Below, piece by piece: positions 33,302 through 41,651 of a stretch of 64,000 bases of DNA; position 1 is the stretch's first letter; each line of letters opens with the position of its first letter. The notes beneath the pieces are model-generated. The model saw only the letters and a list, made by a program, of their open reading frames with translations. It did no database searches and had not been told where the DNA came from. The position numbers and the translations under genes were made by a program. Source of the stretch: Acetobacterium sp. KB-1 (lineage in GTDB: Bacteria > Bacillota > Clostridia > Eubacteriales > Eubacteriaceae); contig NZ_CP030040.1 of the NCBI RefSeq assembly GCF_003260995.1, forward strand, positions 1,205,773 through 1,269,772. The letters are read 5' to 3'.

Positions 33302-33322
33302 CTGGTTGATCTTATCAACCAG
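33302..33322. repeat. Palindrome between divergent promoters
   Basis: CTGGTTGAT and ATCAACCAG form a perfect 9-bp inverted repeat around CTT, located between the HlyC and CPBP promoters; a possible operator. Confidence 0.4.
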
Positions 33323-33339
33323 AATCAACCGTAAATCCA

Positions 33340-33368
33340 TTGAGTTTTTTTGTGAAAGGTTCTATAAT
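33340..33368 (+). promoter_or_regulatory. Promoter of CPBP protease gene
   Basis: TTGAGT, 17-bp spacer, TATAAT. Confidence 0.75.
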
Positions 33369-33417
33369 CATGAGAAGGTAACAATTAAAACCATTTAAAT
33401 AACAAAGGAGATACTCA

Positions 33418-34293
33418 ATGAAACGAATTGGAATTTTTTTAGGAATAACTTTTTTTCTGACCTGGACCCTGGAATTTGCTTTGATGGCCAATGGTGGACT
33501 AACGAGCAGCTACGCCATCTTCGTGCTATCGGTCGTGATGTTGATGCCCGCCATTTCGGTGGTGGCCACCCGACTCATTACGAAGGAAGGGTTTAAGGAT
33601 TTTGGTCTTAAGCCGCATTTAAAAGGCAATGTCCGTTACTATCTGGCAGCCTGGTTTGGCCCAGCTTTTTTGATTATCCTGGGAGCACTCTTCTATTTTT
33701 TGATTTTCCCCAGTCAGTTTGACCCCACGATGAGCCAAATGGCTGAGGTCTATGTGGCTCAAGGCCTTTCTCTTCCAGAAGGCACCCTGCTTACTATCTT
33801 TATAACTCAGTTGGCAATGGGGATTTTCATCAGCCCGATTCTTAACATTATCACTACCTCCGGTGAGGAAATCGGCTGGCGGGGTTATTTGCTGCCAAAA
33901 CTGATGAAAATGTACAGCCCCCGGGTTTCCATTGTTATTTCTGGTATCATTTGGGGTTTATGGCATGCACCCATTATTGCAATGGGTCATAATTACGGCA
34001 CGGGTTATCCCTCCGCTCCCTGGGGCGGTATTCTGGCGATGGTTGTCTTTTGTTTATTTGTCGGTTCTTTCTTCTCTTATCTGGCCATAAAAACCAAAAG
34101 CTTTCTTCCCGCTTCAATCGCCCATGGCTCCCTGAATGGCATGGCAGCAGTTTCTGTTTTTGTCACAATGGGAAACCCCAGCCCCTTTATTGGACCACTA
34201 CCTGTTGGCATTATCGGCGGTATAGGATTTATCCTAACTGGAGCCCTCTGTTTTATATCGATCGGGAGACAACAATCACAACGACAAGAGTAA
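33418..34293 (+). CDS. CPBP-family intramembrane metalloprotease
   Basis: A 291-residue protein with about seven to eight membrane helices. The CPBP (CAAX protease/bacteriocin-processing) motifs are complete: GEEIGWRGYLLPKL (EExxxR), then GIIWGLWHAPII (His) and SIAHGSLNGM (His/Asn), which together form the glutamate-protease-type active site. Bacterial members process peptides or give bacteriocin self-immunity; the target here is unknown. GGAGAT precedes ATG 33418, and the gene is monocistronic. Confidence 0.9.
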   Translation: MKRIGIFLGITFFLTWTLEFALMANGGLTSSYAIFVLSVVMLMPAISVVATRLITKEGFKDFGLKPHLKGNVRYYLAAWFGPAFLIILGALFYFLIFPSQFDPTMSQMAEVYVAQGLSLPEGTLLTIFITQLAMGIFISPILNIITTSGEEIGWRGYLLPKLMKMYSPRVSIVISGIIWGLWHAPIIAMGHNYGTGYPSAPWGGILAMVVFCLFVGSFFSYLAIKTKSFLPASIAHGSLNGMAAVSVFVTMGNPSPFIGPLPVGIIGGIGFILTGALCFISIGRQQSQRQE

Positions 34294-34418
34294 CCTCAGC
34301 GAAAACGTGTTCTCGATTTCTTTGCTGAATTTACGCTGACTAAACATACATTTTGAAGAACTAAGCCCTATTTAATATTCGAACTTTCCGTGAGATCAAG
34401 CTAAATACTGATTTTAAG

Positions 34419-34447
34419 TTGACATAATCATAGAGATTTGATATAAT
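34419..34447 (+). promoter_or_regulatory. Consensus sigma-A promoter of structured RNA
   Basis: TTGACA, 17-bp spacer, TATAAT: a perfect match, expected to give very strong transcription. Confidence 0.9.
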
Positions 34448-34452
34448 ATACT

Positions 34453-34718
34453 CAATAAAGTTGTGAAGTATGTACTTTGAGTAGTTTTTTTGGTGAGCTT
34501 ATTTACGTGTTCTAAAACGTGGAAATATGTAAGCTAAGAGTTTAATAAATGAAATCTGTATCGAAAAACATTTTATGGAACTGGGGCTTGTGTAGGATCG
34601 TGAGGTCATACACTATACTATTGGGCAATTTTGCCATAAATGGTATATTGTGAGTTATTTTATAGCGAAGCTAGGGCACTCTAACTCTGTATTAACAGAG
34701 TTAGAGTGCCCTTTTTTT
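34453..34718 (+). ncRNA. Structured non-coding RNA, family not assigned
   Basis: About 266 nt from a perfect consensus promoter to a perfect 17-bp terminator (GGGCACTCTAACTCTGT arm, then T7). Several nested hairpins can be drawn: ACTC-AAAGT/ACTTTGAGT followed by T7, AGCTTA/TAAGCT enclosing ACGT/ACGT, GTGTAGGATC/GGTCATACAC, and an ATAC/GTAT-closed GGGCAA/TTGCC. No reading frame with a ribosome site is present. Candidates are a 6S-like or raiA-motif-like abundant RNA, or a leader for the amino-acid transporter 180 nt downstream. I could not match a known consensus. Confidence 0.65.
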
Positions 34719-34896
34719 ATATCAATTTATTGACACACTTATACCAATTGCCCCTAATCCATCTACTCAAGACATTCCGGGCTTTAGTGATCTGTTATTG
34801 GATGTACTAATCCCGTTGAATATAAATCAATACCAACTGGCTATAAAAATATCGAAAAAAACTTTGTTTTCGATTAGCCAAAACAAGGAGGAAGAA

Positions 34897-35688
34897 ATGA
34901 AAAAGAAACAATTAATTATGATGACTGTCGGTGTTTTACTGACCTTAGTTCTCAGCGGATGTACCGGATCATCCGGTGATGAAACCACCTATTCAAAGAT
35001 TATGGACAGTGGTGAAATGACTTTTGCCATGACTGGCGCCTATCCACCATTTAATTATATCGATGAGAATGGTGAACTGGCTGGATTTGATATCGAAATT
35101 GCTCATGCTCTCGCTGAAAAAATGGGCGTTACTGCTAAACCCATTACCGTGGAATGGGACGGCATCATTGGCGGACTTACCGGCAATCGTTTTGATATGA
35201 TCATTGGTAGTATGGCTGTTACTGAAGACCGACTTAAAGAGGTTAGTTTTAGCGATCCGTACTACTATGATGGCGCTCAGTTTTTTGCCAAAGCAGGTTC
35301 TGGATTAAACAGCATTACTGAATTAGAAAATGGCAAGGTTGGAGTCGTTACTGGTACCACCTTCCATGAATATCTGGATGGGATGGAAAATATTGCTGAA
35401 ATTCTTCAATTCCAAAGCGATGTTGATAATTTCAAAAGTGTCGATCAGGGTCGTTCTGATGGACTCGTTACCAGCAAGGTTGTTGGTGCCCGAGCCCCAA
35501 TTGACTATGGGGTAGCGATTGAACCAATCGGGGATTTACTTTATACCGAAAACATTGCCATTGCCATTCGTCAGAATGATACGGAGCTATTGGAAGCAGT
35601 TAATACTGCCCTGGCAGCCATTATTGAAGATGGCACCTATGCAGAAATTAGTAACCGCTGGTTCGGAATGAACATTCTTGAAAAATAA
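34897..35688 (+). CDS. Polar amino-acid ABC transporter, substrate-binding lipoprotein
   Basis: A 263-residue lipoprotein. The signal peptide ends in the lipobox LVLSGC, and the mature part is a family-3 solute-binding protein (ITELENGKVGVVTGTTFHEY, then AIAIRQNDTELLEAVNTALA). GAYPPFNYIDENGELAGFDI is the classical start of the ligand domain. ATG 34897 is chosen because AAGGAGG precedes it and the lipobox then has correct spacing; the frame is open further upstream. It feeds the permease and ATPase encoded at 35892-37310. The substrate is probably a polar amino acid such as Gln, Arg or Cys. Confidence 0.92.
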   Translation: MKKKQLIMMTVGVLLTLVLSGCTGSSGDETTYSKIMDSGEMTFAMTGAYPPFNYIDENGELAGFDIEIAHALAEKMGVTAKPITVEWDGIIGGLTGNRFDMIIGSMAVTEDRLKEVSFSDPYYYDGAQFFAKAGSGLNSITELENGKVGVVTGTTFHEYLDGMENIAEILQFQSDVDNFKSVDQGRSDGLVTSKVVGARAPIDYGVAIEPIGDLLYTENIAIAIRQNDTELLEAVNTALAAIIEDGTYAEISNRWFGMNILEK

Positions 35689-35698
35689 AAATTTTGTA

Positions 35699-35740
35699 GT
35701 CAGGCAGTCCGGAACTCTTCCGAGCTGCCTGACTTCCTTT
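35699..35740 (+). terminator. Hairpin after binding-protein gene (partial terminator)
   Basis: GTCAGGCAG/CTGCCTGAC with CGGAA/TTCCG inside, followed by a weak T-run (TTCCTTT). It may lower expression of permease and ATPase relative to the binding protein. Confidence 0.55.
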
Positions 35741-35799
35741 AAACCCCAGTCCGTATTTAAATAAATTTATAACCAAAATTTAACTAAATTAAAAAACTG

Positions 35800-35838
35800 T
35801 GACATCCGTATTTTTTTGTCGAGAGGATACGGATGTCA
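35800..35838 (+). terminator. Second intergenic hairpin before permease gene
   Basis: TGACATCCGTAT pairs perfectly with ATACGGATGTCA; the downstream TCATTTTAT is only weakly T-rich, so it may be an RNA-stability or attenuation element. Confidence 0.45.
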
Positions 35839-35891
35839 TCATTTTATGGGTATACTAATTAGTACTTATTAAAAAAAACAGGAGGTATCCT

Positions 35892-36581
35892 ATGGATGCG
35901 ATCATAAATCTGGCAAACAATAGTATCGAATTCTTTAAAACCGTTGTCGAATTTGCCCCTAAGTTTATTCCCGGCGTTATATTAACGCTGGAACTGGCGT
36001 TTTTCTCCATCATACTGGGGATGGTCATCGGTCTGGTGGTTGCGGTTTTAAAACTGACCAAATATAAGTGGTTAAAAAAAATAATGGACGTCTATATCAC
36101 CGTTGTTCGGGGAACGCCCCTTTTACTCCAATTGTACTTTATTTTTTATGGGCTCCCCAGTATGGGAATCATGATTGACAGTTTCCCCTCTGCGGTTATT
36201 GCCCTGGCCCTGCATAACGGTGCCTATATCAGTGAAATTTTCCGGGGTTCTATTGAATCCATCGACTATGGTCAGCGGGAAGCTGCCCGGTCTCTGGGAA
36301 TGACCAAATGGCAAGCCATGAAACGGGTTGTGTTACCCCAGGCATTTAAGCGATCAGTACCAGCTTTGGGCAATCAGTTTATCATTGCAGTCAAGGACTC
36401 TTCCCTGGCCAGTGTTATCACGATCACCGAAACCATGCTGCTGGCCCGCCAGTTTGGTGCCGCCACCTTTAATGTATTCCCGATTTATTTCACCGCTGGG
36501 GTGTACTACCTAATTATCACCATGGGACTAACTAAACTCCTTAGTAAAGTCGAACAAAAGTTGAAAGTAAATGAGAGGTAA
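35892..36581 (+). CDS. Polar amino-acid ABC transporter permease
   Basis: A 229-residue HisM/GlnP-type permease with five predicted helices. The ATPase-docking EAA loop is EAARSLGMTKWQAMKRVVLP, and VVRGTPLLLQLYFIFYGLP is the family signature. AGGAGG precedes ATG 35892. It is 4 nt upstream of the ATPase gene and forms the homodimeric membrane core of the importer. Confidence 0.93.
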   Translation: MDAIINLANNSIEFFKTVVEFAPKFIPGVILTLELAFFSIILGMVIGLVVAVLKLTKYKWLKKIMDVYITVVRGTPLLLQLYFIFYGLPSMGIMIDSFPSAVIALALHNGAYISEIFRGSIESIDYGQREAARSLGMTKWQAMKRVVLPQAFKRSVPALGNQFIIAVKDSSLASVITITETMLLARQFGAATFNVFPIYFTAGVYYLIITMGLTKLLSKVEQKLKVNER

Positions 36582-36584
36582 ACA

Positions 36585-37310
36585 ATGAGCATGATCGAAA
36601 TTAAAAACTTACATAAATATTTTGGTGAACTGGAAGTCCTGCGCGGAATCGATTTAACCGTCGACGAAAGCGAGGTCGTCTGTTTGATTGGATCGAGTGG
36701 ATCAGGAAAAAGTACCCTACTGCGCTGTATCAATTTCCTGGAAGAAAAAAACGAGGGTGAAATCTACATCGACGGCGAATTAGTCACATCAAAAGATATC
36801 AATGCCATCCGTCAAAAGGTTGGGATGGTCTTTCAGCGTTTTAACCTTTTTCCCCATATGACGGTTATTCAGAACGTGATGGAAGGCCCCGTCACCGTTA
36901 AAAAAATGGATAAAAAGAAGGCGCGAGGCCTAGCAATGGACCTGCTTGAGAAGGTTAACCTGCTGGATAAGGCCGACGAATACCCAGCGATGCTTTCCGG
37001 TGGACAGCAGCAACGGGTGGCCATTGCCCGCTCCCTGGCGATGGAACCAAAGGTCATCTTATTTGACGAACCCACCTCGGCCCTGGATCCTGAGCTGGTT
37101 GGAGAGGTATTGGGCGTTATGAATGACCTTGCCAAAGAAGGCCGAACCATGATTATTGTTACCCATGAAATGGGATTTGCCAAAGAGGTAGCCGATCGCG
37201 TCATCTTTATTTCTGAAGGTCAAATTGCTGAAGAAGGTCCTCCCGAAGAAATTTTTGATCACCCCCAAAATGAACGGCTACAGAGCTTTCTGGGACAAAT
37301 TTTAGTATAA
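36585..37310 (+). CDS. Polar amino-acid ABC transporter ATPase
   Basis: A 241-residue GlnQ/HisP-type ABC ATPase. Walker A is GSSGSGKST, the Q-loop is in [10 protein letters not shown], the signature LSGGQQQR, Walker [15 protein letters not shown] and the H-loop VTHEMGFA. It starts 4 nt after the permease gene. It powers import of the ligand bound by the lipoprotein at 34897. Confidence 0.94.
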   Translation: MSMIEIKNLHKYFGELEVLRGIDLTVDESEVVCLIGSSGSGKSTLLRCINFLEEKNEGEIYIDGELVTSKDINAIRQKVGMVFQRFNLFPHMTVIQNVMEGPVTVKKMDKKKARGLAMDLLEKVNLLDKADEYPAMLSGGQQQRVAIARSLAMEPKVILFDEPTSALDPELVGEVLGVMNDLAKEGRTMIIVTHEMGFAKEVADRVIFISEGQIAEEGPPEEIFDHPQNERLQSFLGQILV

Positions 37311-37357
37311 ATCGCTTTTTGCCAATACACCTGAGACTACTCTTCAAACTATCTTTT

Positions 37358-37386
37358 TTGATCTGGCAGGGATTAAGTGTTATACT
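37358..37386 (+). promoter_or_regulatory. Promoter of PII-like/antiporter operon
   Basis: TTGATC, 17-bp spacer, TATACT. Confidence 0.68.
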
Positions 37387-37431
37387 GAATGTATCACAAA
37401 TTTTAATCAGAAATATCAGAGGAGGAAATTA

Positions 37432-37785
37432 ATGAAGTTACTTGTTTATGTCTTAAGCCAGCCAGACAAACTGGATTCACTGCTGGCGGCATTGGCGTCT
37501 AAACGAATATGCGGTGCAACAGTGCTGGAAAGCCGGGGCATGGCCCGACAACTCAGCCATCTTCACGACGCTGACGAAATCCCTATTCTTGGTTCACTCC
37601 GTACCTTTCTCAATCCTGATGTGACGCAAGGCAATCTTATTTTTGTCATTCTTGAAGACGAAAAAATAGACCAGGTCATTGAAGTGATTGAAGCCACGGT
37701 ATCAAACCTTGACGAAGCGGATTCGGGGATCGTGTTCACGATACCCGTCGATTTTGCGAAAGGTCTATGTTCAATTGGAAGCTAA
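37432..37785 (+). CDS. Small PII-like regulatory protein
   Basis: A 117-residue ferredoxin-like-fold protein with the beta-alpha-beta pattern of PII/ACT-like regulators (MKLLVYVLSQPDKLDSLLAA, then GATVLESRG and LIFVILEDEKIDQVIEVIEA). No canonical T-loop tyrosine motif is evident, so it is not GlnB. Its end overlaps the antiporter start by 11 nt, as seen for PII-like proteins that gate their neighbour transporter. AGGAGG precedes the ATG. The ligand is unknown; a nucleotide or bicarbonate-type signal is possible. Confidence 0.7.
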   Translation: MKLLVYVLSQPDKLDSLLAALASKRICGATVLESRGMARQLSHLHDADEIPILGSLRTFLNPDVTQGNLIFVILEDEKIDQVIEVIEATVSNLDEADSGIVFTIPVDFAKGLCSIGS

Positions 37786-38989
37786 ACTCATCATTGAAAT
37801 CGCCGTTATGCTTTTTGCCGGCCTCCTGCTGGGACGACTGGCCAAACAATTCAAAATGCCCAATGTCACCGGCTACTTGATTGCCGGACTTATTTTGGGA
37901 CCGTCCTTCCTGAATCTTATCTCCATTGATATGGTCAATGGTTTTATGATCATCTCAGATGTTGCCTTGGGCTTTATCGCCTTTTCCATCGGTAGCCAGT
38001 TTGATCTCAACTATTTCCGGAAGGTCGGTATTGCCCCGATTGTGATTGCTACGGCTGAAGCTCTCATGGCCGTAATTCTGGTAACTCTGGTATTGATGTT
38101 ATTTGGTTTTGACCCCAAGCTTTCGATCATGTTGGGGGCCATTGCGGCAGCAACCGCTCCTGCCCAAACCATTATGGTCATCAAACAATATGATGCCAAA
38201 GGCCCTCTGACTTCAATGTTGATGAGCGTTGTGGCGGCTGATGACGCCATTGCTTTGATCGCCTTTGGATTTGCTGCCACCATCGTTAATGCCATGAACG
38301 CAAGTGTCGAAACCAGTCTAATTCTTTCGATCCTCACCCCTTTTTATGAAGTTATCATTTCATTTATTCTGGGCGCCGCGGCCGGAATCCTGATGAAACT
38401 GTTTTTCCGTTTTTTCAAGAAGCCCTCCAATCAAATCTGCATTGTCATCGCTTTTATCCTGTTGACCTACTGGGTCGCTGATTTACTTCATGGTTCCCCT
38501 TTACTAGCCTGCATGGCCCTTGGTGGGGTACTTGTTAATATTTACCGGGATCAGATTGATGCGCTGCTAAAAGTCACCGATTCCTTTACACCGCCTATTT
38601 TTATGGTCTTTTTTGTCATCTCCGGGGCTGGATTTCAGATCTCGGCACTGCCTGCCATTGGGCTGATCGGCATCATCTATGTCGTTATCCGGGTTGTTGG
38701 CAAAATGGCTGGTGCCTGGTTAGGTGGCCGAGTCACCCATCAAGATAAAAACATCTGTACCTATCTGGGACCCACCCTGATGCCTCAGGCCGGGGTTGCA
38801 CTTGGGTTGGTGGTGGTTGCCGCCAAGCTGGTTCCCCTCTATGCCGAACAGATTCAAGTGGTTATTTTGTGTTCTACCTTCATTTACTCGGTGGTTGGCC
38901 CTATTGCTGCCAAATACGCCCTGGTTAAAGCCGGAGAGATCAGACTCCCGGAATCCAAGCCTCTAGCACCGCATAAAATTCATTCTTAA
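37775..38989 (+). CDS. Kef/NapA-type cation:proton antiporter (CPA2)
   Basis: About 404 residues with 12 or so helices. The start NVTGYLIAGLILGPSFLNLI and the VVAADDAIALIAFG helix with a double Asp are CPA2 signatures for H+-coupled Na+/K+ exchange. No RCK/TrkA_N domain is fused, unlike KefB/C. I place the start at TTG 37775 (GAAAGG upstream, overlap with the PII-like gene). The longer frame from 37688 would read the first 29 residues in the wrong composition. The small upstream protein may supply regulation that RCK domains give elsewhere. Confidence 0.82.
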   Translation: MEAKLIIEIAVMLFAGLLLGRLAKQFKMPNVTGYLIAGLILGPSFLNLISIDMVNGFMIISDVALGFIAFSIGSQFDLNYFRKVGIAPIVIATAEALMAVILVTLVLMLFGFDPKLSIMLGAIAAATAPAQTIMVIKQYDAKGPLTSMLMSVVAADDAIALIAFGFAATIVNAMNASVETSLILSILTPFYEVIISFILGAAAGILMKLFFRFFKKPSNQICIVIAFILLTYWVADLLHGSPLLACMALGGVLVNIYRDQIDALLKVTDSFTPPIFMVFFVISGAGFQISALPAIGLIGIIYVVIRVVGKMAGAWLGGRVTHQDKNICTYLGPTLMPQAGVALGLVVVAAKLVPLYAEQIQVVILCSTFIYSVVGPIAAKYALVKAGEIRLPESKPLAPHKIHS

Positions 38990-38997
38990 ACAAATAT

Positions 38998-39042
38998 TGG
39001 CGAGGATGCCCGGATAAAAACGGGAATCCTCGCCATTTTAGT
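38998..39042. terminator. Hairpin between convergent operons
   Basis: GGCGAGGAT-CCCG with CGGG-ATCCTCGCC, then ATTTTAG. It probably ends the antiporter transcript and also lies downstream of the opu-like operon. Confidence 0.65.
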
Positions 39043-39072
39043 TGCCTTTTGTTTGAAAACCTAACTATCTTA

Positions 39073-40023
39073 TCAGAACGTAAGCCGGGACAAACAGCCC
39101 AGATCAAAAGCACCAACAACCCGACCAGCGGTATCAAGGACACCAACAAGATTAACACCATTTTCCAAACACATCCGAATCCCCACAATCAGGGGATCTG
39201 CCTCCGACACCCAAAGGGACATTTCTTTGGTATTGCCATTGGAACTTTCATTAAAGGAACAAACCACCTGTTTGATTTTGACAATATTTAAATAGGATAA
39301 AAACCCCTTGTTCCCGATAAAATCATCGGCAAAATGACTTTTGTTGTGAAAAACGATGGTATCCCGGGAACCGACTTCCATAATTTCGCCCTGATTCATC
39401 ACTACAATTTTGGTTCCCAGTTTAATGGCTTCTTCGATGTCGTGGGTGACAAAGACAATGGTTTTATTAAGCGTTTGATAAATCCGAATGATTTCATCCT
39501 GGAGCACCGCCCGATTAATTTGATCCACGGCGCCCAAAGGTTCGTCCATTAAAATAATTTCGGGATCTGCCGCCAGTGCCCGGGCAATACCGACTCGCTG
39601 CTTCTGGCCGCCGCTTAATTCGTTGGGGTATTTCCCCAGATAACCTTCTTCTAGCCCGACCAGATTAATTAGCTCCCGGGCCCGTTCCTTTTTTTTGGTT
39701 TCGCTGGTCTTTTGAATATCCAGAGCATAGGCAATATTTTTTTCAATGTTCAGATGAGGAAACAGCCCCACCTGCTGGATCACATAACCGATGTTTCGTT
39801 TTAGGGTAATCGGGTCCCATTCTTTGAGCTCTTTTCCTTTAATTCGGATTTCACCGCTGTTTGGTAAAATCAAACCGTTGATCATTTTTAGCAGGGTCGT
39901 TTTACCGCAGCCGGAAGGCCCGATCAGCACCACAAACTCCCCTTGTGAAACGGTCAGACTCAAATTCCTGATAATTGGCTTCTCTGTTTCATACTGTTGA
40001 CTAACATCACTAAACTCAATCAT
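39073..40023 (-). CDS. OpuCA-like osmolyte ABC transporter ATPase
   Basis: A 316-residue ATPase of the glycine betaine/carnitine/choline group. Walker A is GPSGCGKTT, signature LSGGQKQR, Walker B IILMDEPLGAVD and H-loop VTHDIEEA. After the nucleotide-binding domain (1-240) is a short C-terminal part (about 250-316, LWVSEADPLIVGIRMCLENG) equivalent to a single CBS motif, which in OpuC relatives senses ionic strength or nucleotides. It follows the binding-protein gene by 4 nt. Confidence 0.88.
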   Translation of the reverse strand: MIEFSDVSQQYETEKPIIRNLSLTVSQGEFVVLIGPSGCGKTTLLKMINGLILPNSGEIRIKGKELKEWDPITLKRNIGYVIQQVGLFPHLNIEKNIAYALDIQKTSETKKKERARELINLVGLEEGYLGKYPNELSGGQKQRVGIARALAADPEIILMDEPLGAVDQINRAVLQDEIIRIYQTLNKTIVFVTHDIEEAIKLGTKIVVMNQGEIMEVGSRDTIVFHNKSHFADDFIGNKGFLSYLNIVKIKQVVCSFNESSNGNTKEMSLWVSEADPLIVGIRMCLENGVNLVGVLDTAGRVVGAFDLGCLSRLTF

Positions 40024-40027
40024 CGGG

Positions 40028-40912
40028 TTATAACAAGCCTTTCGCTTTCAGGAATTCGGTGGCCACATCACCGGCATCCCGGTTTTCTTTTTCCACATAA
40101 TAGTTCATCTGCTGCATTTCCTCATCACTAATCTGTCCCGCCAGTTGGTTAAGAATTGCTTCGAGTTCCGGATACTTGTCCAGGGTTTCCTGACGAATGA
40201 CGGTGGCCGCTTCATAGGCCGGAAAAAAGTTCTGATCGTCTTTTAACACCTTTAAGTTATATTCCGCCAATAATCCATCCGTGGAAAAATTATTGATCAC
40301 ATCTACCTGACCCTCACCAATGGCCTTATATTTCAGGCCGATGTCCAGTTCTTTTTTTTCTTTAAAATTAAAACCGTAGGCTGTCACTAAACCCGGATAG
40401 CCATCTTCCCGTTCGTAAAAATCATATTCCGATCCCAACACCAGGCTGGCGCTCTGGGACGCCAAATCCGAGAAGGTATTAATCCCCATACTATCGGCTT
40501 TTGTTTTATCCATGGCCAATGCGTAGGTATCATTAAATCCATAACGATCCAACCAGATAAAATTATATTTCTCCTGATACTGGCTTTTAACCCCTTCGTA
40601 AAGGGCTTGCGAATCGGTAACCAGTTCATTTTTTAGCACAAACAGCCAACCAGTGCCGGTATACTCCGGGTACATATCAATTTCTCCAGATTCCATCGCT
40701 GGTTGAATATTAGCGGTTCCTCCGCCGATGCCCATTTTGTACTCGACTGTGATATCGGAGTTTGCTTCAATCAGTTGGCCCATCATTTCGGCAATGATAT
40801 AGCTTTCTGCCATCGGTTTTGAAGCGATGACCACCTTCTTTTTTTCACTTTGGCAACCAGCCGCTAAAAAAATCAGCGCTGTAATTAATACTAAACTGAT
40901 CCACTTTTTCAT
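40028..40912 (-). CDS. OpuCC-like osmolyte-binding lipoprotein
   Basis: A 294-residue lipoprotein (lipobox FLAAGC). The OpuAC-type domain is seen in VVIASKPMAESYIIAEMMGQ, GGTANIQPAMESGEIDMYPE, then YTGTGW. It should bind quaternary amines (glycine betaine, choline, carnitine), which are both osmolytes and methyl donors for the methyltransferases in this window. ATGA-type overlap with the permease gene shows coupling. Confidence 0.88.
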   Translation of the reverse strand: MKKWISLVLITALIFLAAGCQSEKKKVVIASKPMAESYIIAEMMGQLIEANSDITVEYKMGIGGGTANIQPAMESGEIDMYPEYTGTGWLFVLKNELVTDSQALYEGVKSQYQEKYNFIWLDRYGFNDTYALAMDKTKADSMGINTFSDLASQSASLVLGSEYDFYEREDGYPGLVTAYGFNFKEKKELDIGLKYKAIGEGQVDVINNFSTDGLLAEYNLKVLKDDQNFFPAYEAATVIRQETLDKYPELEAILNQLAGQISDEEMQQMNYYVEKENRDAGDVATEFLKAKGLL

Positions 40913-41550
40913 TTTGTCCTCCTTAATAATCTTTTTTCAATTATTCCCAATAATCCATCCGCAACAAAGGCCAGTAAGGCCACCAACAGACTGCCAGCCA
41001 CCGTCATTTCACCAAAATTAGTGGTAATTCCCCGCCAGATCGCCACTCCCAATCCGCCAGCTCCGATAAACGAAGCAATCCCGGCCAGCGCAATAGTCAT
41101 CACTACCATGTTGCGGATGCCAGCGATGATCACTGGCAGAGCCAGGGGGAACTGGATTTTCGAAAGCAGTTGCCAGGGAGTGCTACCCATCCCCACTGCC
41201 GCCTCCAAAATCTGATCATCCACTTCGATGAGCCCCACATAGGTGTTGCGAATCACCGGTAACAGTCCATAAATCACCAGGGCAATAATCGCTGTGGTAT
41301 TGCCAATGCCGGTGATCGACACAAAAAAACCAAACATTGCAATCGAGGGAATGGTATACAAGACATTAGTCATACCAATCACGATGCTGGCAGCTTTTTT
41401 TGATTTGGAGATTAGAATGCCGGTGGTGATTCCTACCACCGTAATAATTACAATGGCAATTAAACTCAACAAGATGTGCTGCCATAGCAGTTCGATAAAA
41501 AAGTCGCTTCGCGTTTTGAGCAATTCGCCTAAATTTTTGAAAAATTCCAT
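40909..41550 (-). CDS. OpuCB-like osmolyte ABC transporter permease
   Basis: A 213-residue permease with five to six helices. The EAA loop is EAAVGMGSTPWQLLSKIQFP and the N-terminal helix region LLWQHILLSLIAIVI. It is the only permease in the operon, whereas classical opuC has two. It probably works as a homodimer. It heads the three-gene minus-strand operon. A weak TTGACT-type promoter lies just upstream near 41610. Confidence 0.88.
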   Translation of the reverse strand: MEFFKNLGELLKTRSDFFIELLWQHILLSLIAIVIITVVGITTGILISKSKKAASIVIGMTNVLYTIPSIAMFGFFVSITGIGNTTAIIALVIYGLLPVIRNTYVGLIEVDDQILEAAVGMGSTPWQLLSKIQFPLALPVIIAGIRNMVVMTIALAGIASFIGAGGLGVAIWRGITTNFGEMTVAGSLLVALLAFVADGLLGIIEKRLLRRTK

Positions 41551-41651
41551 CGCTGTTCCCGTCTCTTTCCGATTATGTATCTGTAATTATGCTTATTCGA
41601 TATTTTTATAAACTCAGGAGTCAACGACCGTTGCCCATCCGAGCGGTTTTT

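Noticed and set aside
34453-34718. T-box or lysine/glutamine riboswitch for the amino-acid transporter
   Set aside because: No T-box bulge sequence and no lysine or glutamine aptamer core; its own terminator lies well before the transporter gene.
34798-34896. Upstream extension of the amino-acid-binding lipoprotein
   Set aside because: It would place the signal peptide internally; AAGGAGG and lipobox spacing support ATG 34897.
39073-41550. Frameshift or missing second permease in the Opu-like operon
   Set aside because: All three frames are intact and overlap or abut; a single homodimeric permease is a known arrangement.
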